Source: an uncultured Eubacteriaceae bacterium
Lineage (GTDB): Bacteria; Bacillota; Clostridia; Lachnospirales; CAG-274
Length of the DNA: 64,000 nt
Assembly: GCA_946497035.1 (NCBI GenBank)
Contig: CAMMIW010000003.1
Location: 62,001 to 126,000, forward strand
Direction: 5' to 3'
Positions 8,281-16,786 of this stretch are shown piece after piece. The translations under genes and the position numbers were made by a program. The notes under the pieces were generated by a model. It had not been told where the DNA came from, ran no database searches, and worked only from the letters and a program-made list of their open reading frames with translations. The stretch's first letter is position 1. Every line of letters starts with the position of its first letter.

Positions 8281-10014
8281 ATGATAAAAACATTATTAAA
8301 ATCTGTTAGAGAATATAAAAAAGATTCGTTATTAGCTCCACTTTTTATGATTGGTGAAGTTTCTATGGAAGTTTTAATACCATTTTTTATGGCTAAGCTT
8401 ATAAATAATGGCGTTCAAGCCCAAAATATGAACTATATATTAAAAATGGGGTTACTTTTAGCTTTTCTTTGTATTATATCTTTAGCTTGTGGTATGTTAT
8501 CTGGAAAATATGCAGCTTCTGCTGCTTCTGGATTTTCTAAAAACTTAAGAAAAGATATGTATTATAACATACAAAATTTTTCTTTTAACAATATAGATAA
8601 ATTTTCTACATCTAGTATAATAACTAGGCTTACAACAGATGTAACTAATATACAAAATTCTTATCAAATGATTATAAGGGTAGCCGTTAGAAGCCCTGTT
8701 ATGTTAGTTTCTGCATTTTTTATGTCTTTTTATCTTAATGCTAGGTTATCTACAATATTTTTAATAGCTATAATTATTCTTGGTTTAAGCTTATATCTTA
8801 TAATAAAAAATGCTTATCCAATCTTTCAAAAAATATTCAAGGTTTATGATAAATTAAATAATGTTGTTCAAGAAAATTTACACGGTATAAGAGTTGTAAA
8901 ATCTTATGTTAGAGAAGATTTTGAAGAAGATAAATTTAAAGAGGTTGCTACAGATTTATTTAAAAAATATGTAAAAACAGAAAAAATAGTTGCTCTTACA
9001 AACCCTTTAATGAATTTAGTTATAAATGGAGCTTTAATAGCTTTAGCTTGGTTTAGTGCCGAATTTATTATAAAAGGAGAAATGCAAACAGGAGATTTAA
9101 CTACATTAATAACTTATTCTACACAAATTTTAATGAGCTTAATGATGTTATCTATGATACTTGTTATGTTAGTTATATCTAAAGCTTCTGGCGAAAGGAT
9201 AGTAGAAATATTAAAAGAAGAAACAGATATTAAAAATAACAATATACCTAAAACAGATATTAAATCTGGAGATATCAGCTTTAAAAATGTTAATTTTAGT
9301 TATACAAATGATAAAAATAAATGTTGCCTTATAAATATTAATTTAGATATAAAAGAAGGCGAAACTGTTGGTATAATAGGTGCAACAGGTAGCTCAAAAA
9401 GTACATTAGTCCAGCTTATACCTAGACTTTATGACACTTTAAGTGGTGATGTATATGTAGGTGGAGAAAACGTTAAAAATTATGATATAGAAGCACTTAG
9501 GCAAAATGTTGCTATGGTTTTACAAAAAAATACTCTTTTTTCTGGTAGCATAAAAGAAAACTTACGCTGGGGTAACGAAAATGCTACAGATGAAGAAATA
9601 GAAAATGCTTGTAAGCTTGCTTGTGCTCACGATTTTATACAAGGTTTTGAAAATAAATATGATACACATATAGAACAAGGTGGCACTAATGTGTCTGGTG
9701 GCCAAAAACAACGTCTTTGTATTGCACGTGCTTTGCTTAAAAACCCTAAAATTTTAATTTTAGATGATTCTACAAGTGCGGTAGATACAAAAACAGATGC
9801 TCTCATAAGAGAAGCATTTAAAACAAAAATACCAAATACTACTAAAATTATTATAGCTCAAAGAATATCTTCTATACAACACGCAGATAAAATAGTTGTT
9901 ATGAACGAAGGTAAAATAGATGCTATAGGCACGCATAGCCAATTATTACAAAATAACGAAATTTATAGCGATATTTATAAATTGCAACAGAAAGGAGGAC
10001 AACAAGATGAATAG
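8281..10014 (+). CDS. ABC exporter, subunit 1 (half-transporter with degenerate ATPase site)
   Basis: A 577-residue half-transporter with six membrane helices (about residues 15-300) fused to an ATPase domain (about 335-565). The ATPase domain has Walker A GATGSSKST, in which the second-last glycine of GxGKS is serine, the signature VSGGQKQRL, Walker B LILDDSTS, in which the usual catalytic Glu is Asp, and the switch region IAQRIS, in which the usual switch His is Gln. These changes are typical of the non-hydrolysing site of heterodimeric exporters such as LmrC/LmrD or TM287/288. Its partner is the next gene, which overlaps it by 8 bases. It should export drugs, lipids or peptides; the substrate is unknown. 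Expression is expected to be under the MarR operators at 7753 and 8251. Confidence 0.92.
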   Translation: MIKTLLKSVREYKKDSLLAPLFMIGEVSMEVLIPFFMAKLINNGVQAQNMNYILKMGLLLAFLCIISLACGMLSGKYAASAASGFSKNLRKDMYYNIQNFSFNNIDKFSTSSIITRLTTDVTNIQNSYQMIIRVAVRSPVMLVSAFFMSFYLNARLSTIFLIAIIILGLSLYLIIKNAYPIFQKIFKVYDKLNNVVQENLHGIRVVKSYVREDFEEDKFKEVATDLFKKYVKTEKIVALTNPLMNLVINGALIALAWFSAEFIIKGEMQTGDLTTLITYSTQILMSLMMLSMILVMLVISKASGERIVEILKEETDIKNNNIPKTDIKSGDISFKNVNFSYTNDKNKCCLININLDIKEGETVGIIGATGSSKSTLVQLIPRLYDTLSGDVYVGGENVKNYDIEALRQNVAMVLQKNTLFSGSIKENLRWGNENATDEEIENACKLACAHDFIQGFENKYDTHIEQGGTNVSGGQKQRLCIARALLKNPKILILDDSTSAVDTKTDALIREAFKTKIPNTTKIIIAQRISSIQHADKIVVMNEGKIDAIGTHSQLLQNNEIYSDIYKLQQKGGQQDE

Positions 10015-11893
10015 ACCTAAACCAAATATGCCTAATAAAAAATCTGTTGATAAAAAAACTATAAAAAGATTACTATCTTATATGATGGATTATAAGTTAA
10101 AATTTGGCATAGTTATTGTATGCATTATTTTAACTTCTCTTGTAACAGCTGCTAGTGCTACTGCTATAAGAGTTTTAATAGATAATCATATTACCCCTTT
10201 AATAGGTGTTACAAATCCTTCTTATGATGGAATAATTAAAGTTATAAGTGTTTTATCTGTTATATTTATTGTAGGTGTTATATCTGCCTTTTTATATAGT
10301 AGAATAATGGTAGATATATCTCAAGGTATACTTAACAAAATAAGAAATGATATGTTTTGTCATATGCAAAAATTACCTATAAAATATTTTGATACAAACT
10401 CTCATGGAGATATTATGAGCCATTATACAAATGATGCCGATTCTTTAAGGCAGGCTTTATCTCAAAGCATACCTCAAACTTTTGCCGCTCTTATAACAAT
10501 AATTAGTATATTTGTAACAATGGTTACAACAAATATATATTTAACAATTTTTGTTATTTTATTTTTAGTTTTTCAGCTATATTGTGCTAAAATAGTAGCT
10601 AGCAAAAGTTCTAAATATTTTATAGATCAACAAAAAGCTTTAGGCGATCTTAACGGTTATATTGAAGAAATGATTAACGGACAAAAAGTTGTAAAAGTAT
10701 TTTGCCACGAAGAAAAATGTAAAGAAGAATTTGACAAAAAAAATGATAATCTTAGAGAAAATGCATATAAAGCTAATACGTTTGCTAATATAATAATGCC
10801 TATGATGAATAATTTAGGTATATTACAATATATATTGTTAGCTATTATAGGTGGATCTTTAGCTATAAATAATATTGGTGGCGTAACAATAGGTAGTATT
10901 ATTGCATTTTTAATGCTTAGTAGAAATTTCAATAACCCTATAAGCCAAGTTTCTCAACAAATGAATTTTATTATAATGAGCTTAGCAGGTGCTAAAAGAA
11001 TTTTCGAGCTTTTAGATGAAAAAATAGAAGAAGATGAAGGATATGTAACCCTAGTTAACGCTAAATATAATAATGGTAACCTTGTAGAAGTTAAAGAAAG
11101 AACAGGTATTTGGGCTTGGAAACACCCTCACAAAGATGGTAGCTTAACTTACACAGAGCTTACAGGAGAAGTTGAGCTTAATAATGTAGATTTTGGCTAT
11201 ACAGAAGAAAAATTAGTTTTACACAATGTTACTATCAATGCTAAACACGGGCAAAAAATAGCTTTTGTTGGTGCAACAGGTGCAGGTAAAACTACTATAA
11301 CAAACCTTATAAATAGGTTCTATGATATAGCAGATGGCAAAATAAGATATGATGGTATTAATATTAATAAAATTAAAAAACCAGATTTAAGACGTTCTTT
11401 AGGTGTTGTATTGCAAGATACAAATTTATTTACAGGAACAGTACTTGATAATATAAGATACGGTAATCTTGATGCTACTGATGAAGAATGTATAGCAGCT
11501 GCTAAAAAAGCAAATGCACATCATTTTATAGAGCTATTAAAAGACGGATATAATACAGTTATATCTGGTAGTGGTGAAGGTCTCTCTCAAGGACAAAAAC
11601 AACTTTTATCTATTGCAAGAGCTATTGTTGCCGATCCACCTGTTATGATACTTGATGAGGCTACATCTAGTATAGATACGCATACAGAAGCAATAGTTCA
11701 AAAAGGTATGGATATGCTTATGCAAGGTAGAACAGTTTTTGTCATTGCTCATAGACTCTCAACTATACAAAATTCAGATAAAATTATCGTTTTAGATAAA
11801 GGTAGAATTATAGAATGTGGTAATCATAACGAGCTTATATCTAAAAAAAGTAAATATTATCAGTTATATACTGGTGCAATAGAGCTAGATTAA
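10007..11893 (+). CDS. ABC exporter, subunit 2 (half-transporter with canonical catalytic residues)
   Basis: A 628-residue half-transporter. Six membrane helices precede a linker insertion with ERTGIWAWKHPHKDG (about residues 365-380), common in the second subunit of this family, and then the ATPase domain: Walker A GATGAGKTT, signature LSQGQKQLL, Walker B MILDEATSS with the catalytic Glu, and IAHRLS with the switch His. The signature has Gln where Gly is usual. Paired with subunit 1, the site made from this Walker A/B and the partner's SGGQ is canonical, and the other site is degenerate. The ATG lies inside the last codons of subunit 1 behind AAAGGAGG, indicating coupled, equimolar translation. 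Confidence 0.93.
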   Translation: MNRPKPNMPNKKSVDKKTIKRLLSYMMDYKLKFGIVIVCIILTSLVTAASATAIRVLIDNHITPLIGVTNPSYDGIIKVISVLSVIFIVGVISAFLYSRIMVDISQGILNKIRNDMFCHMQKLPIKYFDTNSHGDIMSHYTNDADSLRQALSQSIPQTFAALITIISIFVTMVTTNIYLTIFVILFLVFQLYCAKIVASKSSKYFIDQQKALGDLNGYIEEMINGQKVVKVFCHEEKCKEEFDKKNDNLRENAYKANTFANIIMPMMNNLGILQYILLAIIGGSLAINNIGGVTIGSIIAFLMLSRNFNNPISQVSQQMNFIIMSLAGAKRIFELLDEKIEEDEGYVTLVNAKYNNGNLVEVKERTGIWAWKHPHKDGSLTYTELTGEVELNNVDFGYTEEKLVLHNVTINAKHGQKIAFVGATGAGKTTITNLINRFYDIADGKIRYDGININKIKKPDLRRSLGVVLQDTNLFTGTVLDNIRYGNLDATDEECIAAAKKANAHHFIELLKDGYNTVISGSGEGLSQGQKQLLSIARAIVADPPVMILDEATSSIDTHTEAIVQKGMDMLMQGRTVFVIAHRLSTIQNSDKIIVLDKGRIIECGNHNELISKKSKYYQLYTGAIELD

Positions 11894-11894
11894 T

Positions 11895-11933
11895 AAAAAA
11901 TAAGGTATGATTTTATGTCATACCTTATTTTTT
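11895..11933. terminator. Bidirectional terminator between ABC exporter and phage block
   Basis: A perfect 16-bp stem, arms AAAAAATAAGGTATGA and TCATACCTTATTTTTT, with a 7-base loop. The right arm also encodes the last seven codons and the stop of the phage end gene on the minus strand (11918-11933), so the host terminator and the phage gene end are physically merged. Confidence 0.9.
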
Positions 11934-12463
11934 ATTTCTTCACTTTCTTTAATTTCATTCCAACTATATTTATTAGCTTCTGCCCATTTAACTTTTCCAA
12001 AGTCTTTCCAAGTATTATAATCTATTGTAACATTTATTATTAAATTTACGGGAACAATCCATTCTAATAAATTTGTAACAGTTATTAATAATTGTGCTTT
12101 ATTTAAAGCAAGTTTAACATTTATAATAAATTTTTCATACAATAAATTTATAGTATAGCCATCTTTTCCACAAATAGCATCTAATTTTTGTTGTAAGGTT
12201 TCTAATGTAAAAGGTAAAGTTTGATTATATAAAACTAAAATATCATATTGTCTTTTCTCTAGAGTATCTGTAAGCTTAGGTATAATACCTAACATAGCTT
12301 CATAATGTTTTGTAGCTGTTTCGCTAGCTCCAACAACAAAAAAATCTTTTAATAATATTTCTGTATTTTTGTTTAATATATTTATCTCTGGTTGACTTAT
12401 ACTCATTATTTTTTTAATCTCTTTTACATCTTGCATAAAATAGGGTAAATAATTAAGTAACAT
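11918..12463 (-). CDS. Phage tail end protein, DUF2313/XkdU-YmfQ-like
   Basis: A 181-residue protein in the position of XkdU, the last baseplate gene of PBSX-like tails. It starts MLLNYLPYFMQDVKEIKK and overlaps the baseplate J gene by 11 bases, as XkdT and XkdU commonly do. The N-terminal LLxxLPxFMQ and the late MLEWIVPVNL-like segment (NLLEWIVPVNLIINVTI) resemble DUF2313 proteins. Its ribosome binding site is AGAGGTGC inside the preceding gene. No tail-fibre or host-recognition gene follows; instead the coding sequence runs straight into the terminator shared with the ABC exporter. The assignment relies on gene order as much as on sequence. Confidence 0.75.
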   Translation of the reverse strand: MLLNYLPYFMQDVKEIKKIMSISQPEINILNKNTEILLKDFFVVGASETATKHYEAMLGIIPKLTDTLEKRQYDILVLYNQTLPFTLETLQQKLDAICGKDGYTINLLYEKFIINVKLALNKAQLLITVTNLLEWIVPVNLIINVTIDYNTWKDFGKVKWAEANKYSWNEIKESEEIKNKV

Positions 12464-13547
12464 TTAAAGCACCTCTCAAAGGTATAGAATATTTATCTAA
12501 AATAAAATTTTCTGCTTTGCCGTTTATTTTTGTATTTTTTATATCTTCAACACCTAATATATTTAATATTTCGCTTTCTATATGGCTTATTCTAATAGTT
12601 ATGCTGTTATCATCTTCCCAAGTTTTACAAAGTCCTTGAATATAACTTTCTATAGCTTCTTCCATATATGGCTTTATATCTTCTAATTGATAAGTAGGTT
12701 TTAAATCTATTTCTGTATCTACATCTATTTCAACAGTTTTTACAGGTTCGATAGTTACAAAATGTCCAATAGGTGCAATACCAACCCCTTCTCCGCTACT
12801 TTCTACAGGATCAATTTTTTCTTGAACAATTTTCAATAAATCTTCTGTAGGGGCATTATAACTATTGTTAGTTATAATAACTTTAACTGTGCCACCACCA
12901 TTTGGCACACGATACACTTTTATTCCACCAATACCACCGTTTGTAATAACATCTTCTTCATCATTTAATAGTCTAAGTTTTTCTATATAATCTGCTCTAT
13001 TACCACCAAAAGCTTGACTTCTAAAACTTTCGAAATATCTTTTTCTAAAACTTTCGGTGTCTTCTTCTTCTACGCCAGATACATATATTTTATGTATTTT
13101 AGCCATTTTTAAATTAGGTATATTATCTATAGGCAACAAATCTCCATAAGATATATTACCTATAGCTCCTATTTGTTCACATTTTAATTTATAATATTGT
13201 TCTTGCTTTTCTCCTGTATAGTAAAAGTTTACTTCTTCATCAGTAGAAAATCTCTCACCACCTTTAAGCTCAATATCACCTTCTAAATGTGCTAATATAA
13301 CTGAATATGTAGCATCAAAAGGATTAATACCTCTTTCTCTAGCTCTTTTTATAAGATAATATCTGCTAGCAGTATCTGCAAAACCTTCTTTTAAAACTCT
13401 GTCTAATTCAATATATGTTTGAGCCAGCTCAGCACATATAGGTGCTAATGCATCATATATAATAGAGCCTTGTCTTTTATCAAAATCGTCAGAAACTTTA
13501 GATAAAGCCCTTTTTAGTATGTTGTTAAAAGTCATATTTTCATACAT
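12453..13547 (-). CDS. Baseplate assembly protein J / XkdT-like
   Basis: A 364-residue wedge protein of the contractile-tail baseplate (gpJ/XkdT family). Typical features are the N-terminal KRQGSIIYDALAPICAEL motif near residue 22, the central EDTESFRKRYFESFRSQAFGGN segment near 170 and the GGIGGIKVYRVPNGGGTVKV block near 210. The frame is open to 13553, but GGAGG followed by seven bases selects the ATG at 13547. It lies between the DUF2634 gene and the end gene in the order seen in PBSX. Codon use and AT content look like the host, with no stops or shifts. Confidence 0.93.
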   Translation of the reverse strand: MYENMTFNNILKRALSKVSDDFDKRQGSIIYDALAPICAELAQTYIELDRVLKEGFADTASRYYLIKRARERGINPFDATYSVILAHLEGDIELKGGERFSTDEEVNFYYTGEKQEQYYKLKCEQIGAIGNISYGDLLPIDNIPNLKMAKIHKIYVSGVEEEDTESFRKRYFESFRSQAFGGNRADYIEKLRLLNDEEDVITNGGIGGIKVYRVPNGGGTVKVIITNNSYNAPTEDLLKIVQEKIDPVESSGEGVGIAPIGHFVTIEPVKTVEIDVDTEIDLKPTYQLEDIKPYMEEAIESYIQGLCKTWEDDNSITIRISHIESEILNILGVEDIKNTKINGKAENFILDKYSIPLRGALNVT

Positions 13548-13549
13548 AA

Positions 13550-13948
13550 TCACACCTCCAAGCTAAAATTAAAATTACCAAAAATAGATTTAACTATAAA
13601 TTCAACACATAAGCTACATCTGTCATTATATATATCGTAAAATTTAAAATCATAAATTTCTATTATTCTGTCATCTATAGATAATGCATCTATAATACGT
13701 CTTTCTATTTCTATTTTAACATAAGGTTTAGGCATACCAATTAAATCATCTATTTCCATACCATAGTTCCAATCATATATTTCATATTTATATCTTTTAG
13801 TTATTAATATTTTATAAATAGATTGAGTAAGAGCCTTTATTTCATCAAACATACCTTTAGCCCTATTTTTATTAAAATCTATTCTATATGTTTTAGATGG
13901 TATTGTTATAATATTAATATTATTAATGTTGTTTCTAATAGGTAACAT
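13550..13948 (-). CDS. DUF2634 / XkdS-like baseplate protein
   Basis: A 132-residue protein in the slot of XkdS (DUF2634), a gp25-like baseplate component. The conserved features are TYRIDFNKNRAKGM near residue 20 and the WNYGMEIDDLIG motif near 60, like the YGxEL turn of gp25 lysozyme-like proteins. Ribosome binding site AAGGAGGT. It is followed within a few bases by the baseplate J gene. Confidence 0.85.
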   Translation of the reverse strand: MLPIRNNINNINIITIPSKTYRIDFNKNRAKGMFDEIKALTQSIYKILITKRYKYEIYDWNYGMEIDDLIGMPKPYVKIEIERRIIDALSIDDRIIEIYDFKFYDIYNDRCSLCVEFIVKSIFGNFNFSLEV

Positions 13949-13968
13949 TTTACCTCCTTCTTAATATA

Positions 13969-14235
13969 TTAATCATTTTTTTGCTCAAATATAGTGTCTA
14001 TCAAAAAAAATCTTTGTCCACCATTTTCTCTAATAATAAATATTTTAGTGCCTTTTTTTATAATACCACTAAAAGAGCTTGTTCTAATTATTTCATTTTC
14101 AGTAATAAATAGTTTTTCATCTAATTTTATTTTTAAATTTTCTTCTTCAACAACCTCTCCTATGTAAGTTTCTACAAATTTTATAGAACTTAAAATATGC
14201 AAAACACTAGATTTAATTATATTAAAAAAATTCAT
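13969..14235 (-). CDS. DUF2577/XkdR-like small tail protein
   Basis: An 88-residue protein in the position of XkdR/DUF2577 between the hub protein and DUF2634. It has a predicted beta-rich core (KLFITENEIIRTSSFSGII, KGTKIFIIRENGGQRFFLID). Family members probably act as a small OB-like adaptor of the tail hub. The start ATG follows AGGAGGATT closely. It is shorter than usual at the N-terminus, but order and the C-terminal VIRENGGQxFxVxD-like motif support the call. Confidence 0.72.
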   Translation of the reverse strand: MNFFNIIKSSVLHILSSIKFVETYIGEVVEEENLKIKLDEKLFITENEIIRTSSFSGIIKKGTKIFIIRENGGQRFFLIDTIFEQKND

Positions 14236-14242
14236 AATCCTC

Positions 14243-15187
14243 CTATAAATTGGTTAAAGTAAGTTTCATCAAATGTTCGTTATTTTTAATAATATGGCTA
14301 CATTGTTCTACCATCATAGTTTTTGATTGTTTATTAATTAATATATTAATAATATTTCCAGATGAAACTTTTTCATCACCAAAACATAAAATTTCCATTT
14401 TTTCATTTAATTTATTATGTATGTTGAGTATATTTTTAGCATAATTTTTAGCTTGAACACTGTTAAAATCATTGGGTAACCGTTCAAATTTTCTAAGAGT
14501 ACCCCATTTCTTTTTGTTAGTAGCATCTTCTTGTAAATAAGTAGATATAACTTTAGTTTTTCTATTTTTAACAGAAACTTTAACCGAGTTATAAACATTT
14601 TTATCAATAGAAGAGATATATTTATATTGTAAAATATATTTATCACAATCTATAACTATAGGTAATTTCATATTTTCATAAGACTTTAAAGAAATTTTGC
14701 CGAAATCATCAAATAATATATAATTTTTGTTATTAAAATTTTTAGTTAATTCAAGAGATTTATATATAATATCAAGTATAGTTTGATTTTCTTCTATTCT
14801 ATAAGGTATAATATAAGATGTATCCTCTATATTACCTGTTTTTAATCCAAAGTCAGCACAAATCATTTTTAAAACTTGACTTGCAGTTTTATTTTTATAT
14901 ATGTAAGTATCTCTAGCTACAAGGTATCTTATAGAGTTATAAGCAACAATATTAATAATATTATTGTCTATTATTTTTTTAGTAAATATATATCCAAAAA
15001 ACATATTAGTTTTTTCAGTTTTTATACAAATATTATCACCTTCAAAAAAATTAAAATCTTTATCTAATAAAATAGTTAATTCAACTTTTGTAGGTTCATA
15101 TTTAAAATAACTTTTTATAATTATTTTGTCTATTATTCTGTTTGTTATATCAATAATGCCACTTTCAGAATATATAATTACTTGTAT
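14243..15187 (-). CDS. XkdQ-like tail hub protein, apparent ATA start
   Basis: A phage tail hub protein of the XkdQ / late-control-D type, 314 residues if started at 15187. The first ATG is at 15004, 61 codons inside the conserved domain. The frame stays open and protein-like up to an AAAGGAGG site at 15195-15201, and exactly seven bases after GGAGG stands ATA (15187-15185) followed by CAA. No ATG, GTG or TTG exists in that stretch. The upstream part reads (M)QVIIYSESGIIDITNRI, which looks like the normal XkdQ beginning. Hub-type motifs include TASQVLKMICADFGL and QSKTMMVEQCSH. Either AUA is used as a start or the gene is silenced at initiation. Confidence 0.82.
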   Translation of the reverse strand: MQVIIYSESGIIDITNRIIDKIIIKSYFKYEPTKVELTILLDKDFNFFEGDNICIKTEKTNMFFGYIFTKKIIDNNIINIVAYNSIRYLVARDTYIYKNKTASQVLKMICADFGLKTGNIEDTSYIIPYRIEENQTILDIIYKSLELTKNFNNKNYILFDDFGKISLKSYENMKLPIVIDCDKYILQYKYISSIDKNVYNSVKVSVKNRKTKVISTYLQEDATNKKKWGTLRKFERLPNDFNSVQAKNYAKNILNIHNKLNEKMEILCFGDEKVSSGNIINILINKQSKTMMVEQCSHIIKNNEHLMKLTLTNL

Positions 15188-15200
15188 ATAATCGCCTCCT

Positions 15201-15875
15201 TTAAGCTAATTTTAAAACTGTACCAACCTTTAAATTTTTAGGGTTTGATATATTGTTAATATCCATTATATATTTATATTTTGTTTCATCATTAAGCTCT
15301 CTTTTAGCTATTTTCCATAAAGTATCTCCGCTTTTAACAACATATGTTTTAGGCTTGTCTTTAGAGGTTCTGTTAGTATTAACAACATAATTATTAGTTC
15401 CATTTGCAGGCGTCAAATTTTTTTCTTTTATATTAATATATTCTTTAAAGGTTAAATCTACTAAAAAATCGCCCTCTTCTCCAGCATTTTCATATACAGT
15501 ATATTCTTCTAAAGTTACAGTTAAGTTACCTTTAAATATTTCTTCACCATTTGGCAAAATTCTAGTTATTAAAAGTTGTATAGGTTTTTTATCTGCTTTA
15601 AATTCTCTAAATTTGCCTAAATAAACTATAGGTTTTCCAATTATAGCATTAGGCACATATTTAGGTTGTACAAAAGGTAAAGATAAATCATTAGGTAACA
15701 TAATTGTCATAAAAATTTCTCTAAGGCCAATCCCTTTTATAATATTAATTTCTCCCATACCAATAGTTTCATATTTTTTGTTAGTGTTATATGATTTTGT
15801 TATCATTTTTTCAGGTGGTATAGGTAATTGATATATTTCTTGTTTATGTTCATATTTTAATAAATATGTATATAT
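15201..15875 (-). CDS. XkdP-like LysM tail protein, apparent ATA start
   Basis: A 224-residue tail protein with a C-terminal LysM domain (about residues 170-222, TYVVKSGDTLWKIAKREL ... GTVLKL), the XkdP family that sits at the tail hub. The N-terminal domain has the family LPIPPEKM and MGEINIIKGIGLREI motifs. A GTG at 15884 lies inside the AGGAGGTG ribosome binding site itself, so it is a poor start. ATA at 15875 stands eight bases after GGAGG and would give (M)YTYLLKYEHKQEI, matching the usual XkdP beginning. The next gene starts 13 bases after its stop. This is the second of three adjacent genes with this pattern. Confidence 0.85.
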   Translation of the reverse strand: MYTYLLKYEHKQEIYQLPIPPEKMITKSYNTNKKYETIGMGEINIIKGIGLREIFMTIMLPNDLSLPFVQPKYVPNAIIGKPIVYLGKFREFKADKKPIQLLITRILPNGEEIFKGNLTVTLEEYTVYENAGEEGDFLVDLTFKEYINIKEKNLTPANGTNNYVVNTNRTSKDKPKTYVVKSGDTLWKIAKRELNDETKYKYIMDINNISNPKNLKVGTVLKLA

Positions 15876-15893
15876 AAAAACCACCTCCTATTT

Positions 15894-16751
15894 TTACGTT
15901 ACATATAAAGAAAGTTCCTCAAAAATCATCTCTTTTACTTTGTCAAATATAAAATCATAATCTAAGTTTTTAGTTTTTTCTAGTTGTTCTTCATAAAAAG
16001 TATTATATATATTTTTTGGTTTGTTTTCTTCTGCTTGTTTTATTTTTTTTATATTTGTATTTTTATTGTATATGTTACTATTAATATTAATTTTTTTTGA
16101 TATATTTTTAAAATCATCTTTAATATAGCTATTTTTTATATTATTAATGTTATTTATATTTTTTTTATTATTAAAATAAAGCTTTTCTTTGGCATATGTT
16201 TTATAAAAATATTTATAAGTAAAATTTTTATATGTATCTTTGTTTAATACATAATTATTTTTACTAAAATTATATAGTAAATTTTCTTTATTTTTATAAA
16301 AACTACTATTAATTACAGATAAAATATTATTATATAAATTTTGGTTTAATGCACTATCATTTTGTAAATTATAATGTTTTGTAAAATTTTTATAGCTATT
16401 AAAATAATTTATTTTATAATAATCTACAAATCTTTTATTAAAAATTTCATATATAATATTTTCGTTAAATATATTATAACCTTGTTTATAAAAAAGTTCA
16501 TTATTGTAAAATCTAATATAATTAGTAAAAAGCTGATTAAAATATTTTTTATTAAAATATTTATAGCTATAACTTTTAAAATCTATATTTTTTAAGGATT
16601 TAAAATTTTTTATATTGTTTTGTCTAATTAACTTATAATTAAAAAATTTGTTATTATTTTTAAAATGCTTTTTTAAGCTATAAATATTTATATTTTTGTT
16701 CCAATAAAATGAATCTATATTATAAAATGAAAAAAATAATTTATTATATAT
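15894..16751 (-). CDS. Short Asn/Lys/Tyr/Phe-rich protein in the tape-measure position, apparent ATA start
   Basis: I do not recognise this 285-residue protein. It lies between the tail chaperone and the LysM protein, where contractile phages of this type have the tape-measure gene, normally far longer. Asn, Lys, Tyr and Phe make up well over half of the residues (NNIKNFKSL, NNINNIKNSYI, YKYFYKTY). There is no membrane segment and no Ala/Gly-rich coiled coil as in usual tape measures. Only the last 50 residues, rich in Glu and Lys (NIYNTFYEEQLEKTKN, FDKVKEMIFEEL), look like a normal soluble domain. The start is again ATA (16751), seven bases after GGAGG; the upstream GTGs lie inside or before the site. 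It could be a shortened tape measure, a replacement, or a degenerate remnant kept open by AT bias. Confidence 0.6.
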   Translation of the reverse strand: MYNKLFFSFYNIDSFYWNKNINIYSLKKHFKNNNKFFNYKLIRQNNIKNFKSLKNIDFKSYSYKYFNKKYFNQLFTNYIRFYNNELFYKQGYNIFNENIIYEIFNKRFVDYYKINYFNSYKNFTKHYNLQNDSALNQNLYNNILSVINSSFYKNKENLLYNFSKNNYVLNKDTYKNFTYKYFYKTYAKEKLYFNNKKNINNINNIKNSYIKDDFKNISKKININSNIYNKNTNIKKIKQAEENKPKNIYNTFYEEQLEKTKNLDYDFIFDKVKEMIFEELSLYVT

Positions 16752-16786
16752 AAACCCACCTCCCACCACAATTAATAAATGTAAAA

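Noticed and set aside
16374..16595. Plus-strand ORFs opposite the phage genes
   Set aside because: They lack ribosome binding sites, have shadow-like composition and lie opposite well-supported genes.
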